From Caprimulgus europaeus (taxonomy: Eukaryota; Chordata; Aves; Caprimulgiformes; Caprimulgidae), in assembly GCA_907165065.1 (NCBI GenBank), contig OU015542.1, positions 1,136,001 to 1,200,000 of the forward strand: DNA of 64,000 nucleotides, in the 5' to 3' direction. The notes under the pieces were generated by a model, which saw only the letters and a list, made by a program, of their open reading frames with translations, searched no databases and was not told the origin of the DNA. Both the position numbers and the translations under genes were made by a program. Position 1 is the stretch's first letter. Each line of letters begins with the position of its first letter. This document shows, piece by piece, positions 63,916 to 64,000 of the stretch.

Positions 63916-64000
63916 AAACACATGGAAGGAGAAACCCCCACTGCTGGGTGCAAACAAGAGGATCACTGATGGTTTGTACGATAATTAACCACACTTCCAA

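Noticed and set aside
1-64000. Retroviral gag, pol or env regions linked to the LTRs
   Set aside because: No protease, reverse transcriptase, integrase or envelope motif was seen; the elements are solo LTRs or fragments.
1-64000. CRISPR arrays, operons, bacterial-type systems
   Set aside because: The window is vertebrate nuclear DNA; the regular repeats are microsatellites and minisatellites.

Overview
This window looks like vertebrate nuclear DNA, most likely from a neoavian bird. The evidence is about eighteen 5'-truncated CR1 LINE copies, several avian-type retroviral solo LTRs, GT-AG introns, and a host gene whose protein matches bird and mammal OSBP2 (ORP4). It is not bacterial, so there are no operons, ribosome binding sites or CRISPR arrays to report.

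The one gene I can defend lies on the minus strand at 52772-61264. It is the 3' part of OSBP2, seven coding exons giving 371 residues plus a stop. They encode nearly all of the C-terminal sterol/PI4P-binding ORD domain, including the EQVSHHPP signature, which is split by an intron after EQ. All seven exons keep frame and all six introns are GT-AG. The PH domain, coiled coil, FFAT motif and first ORD residues should lie to the right of the window. Stretches of 3' untranslated sequence follow the stop, with poly(A) signal candidates at 52579-52584 and 49351-49356.

Layout: 1-31 kb is AT-rich, nearly gene-free sequence with a few old CR1 copies, a pentanucleotide tract, a possible LTR near 0.9-1.3 kb, an LTR fragment at 15.5-15.9 kb, and one exon-like segment at 20572-20630 with good splice sites. 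31.6-32.6 kb is a pyrimidine-rich block. 33.2-35.6 kb holds a degenerate, quasi-periodic AT-rich repeat. 37.2-37.5 kb is a compound pentanucleotide microsatellite. 38-47 kb is crowded with antisense CR1 copies and solo LTRs. 48.4-49.2 kb is a degenerate pyrimidine-rich minisatellite. 49.3-64 kb is GC-richer and carries OSBP2 with CR1s and LTRs in its introns.

I found no clear new biological system. The items most worth a second look are the exon-like segment at 20.6 kb, the tRNA-Ile-like relic at 60.5 kb, the exact 39-base repeat pair at 29.3 and 30.7 kb, the 33-35.6 kb quasi-periodic repeat, and the same-orientation LTR cluster at 40-62 kb.
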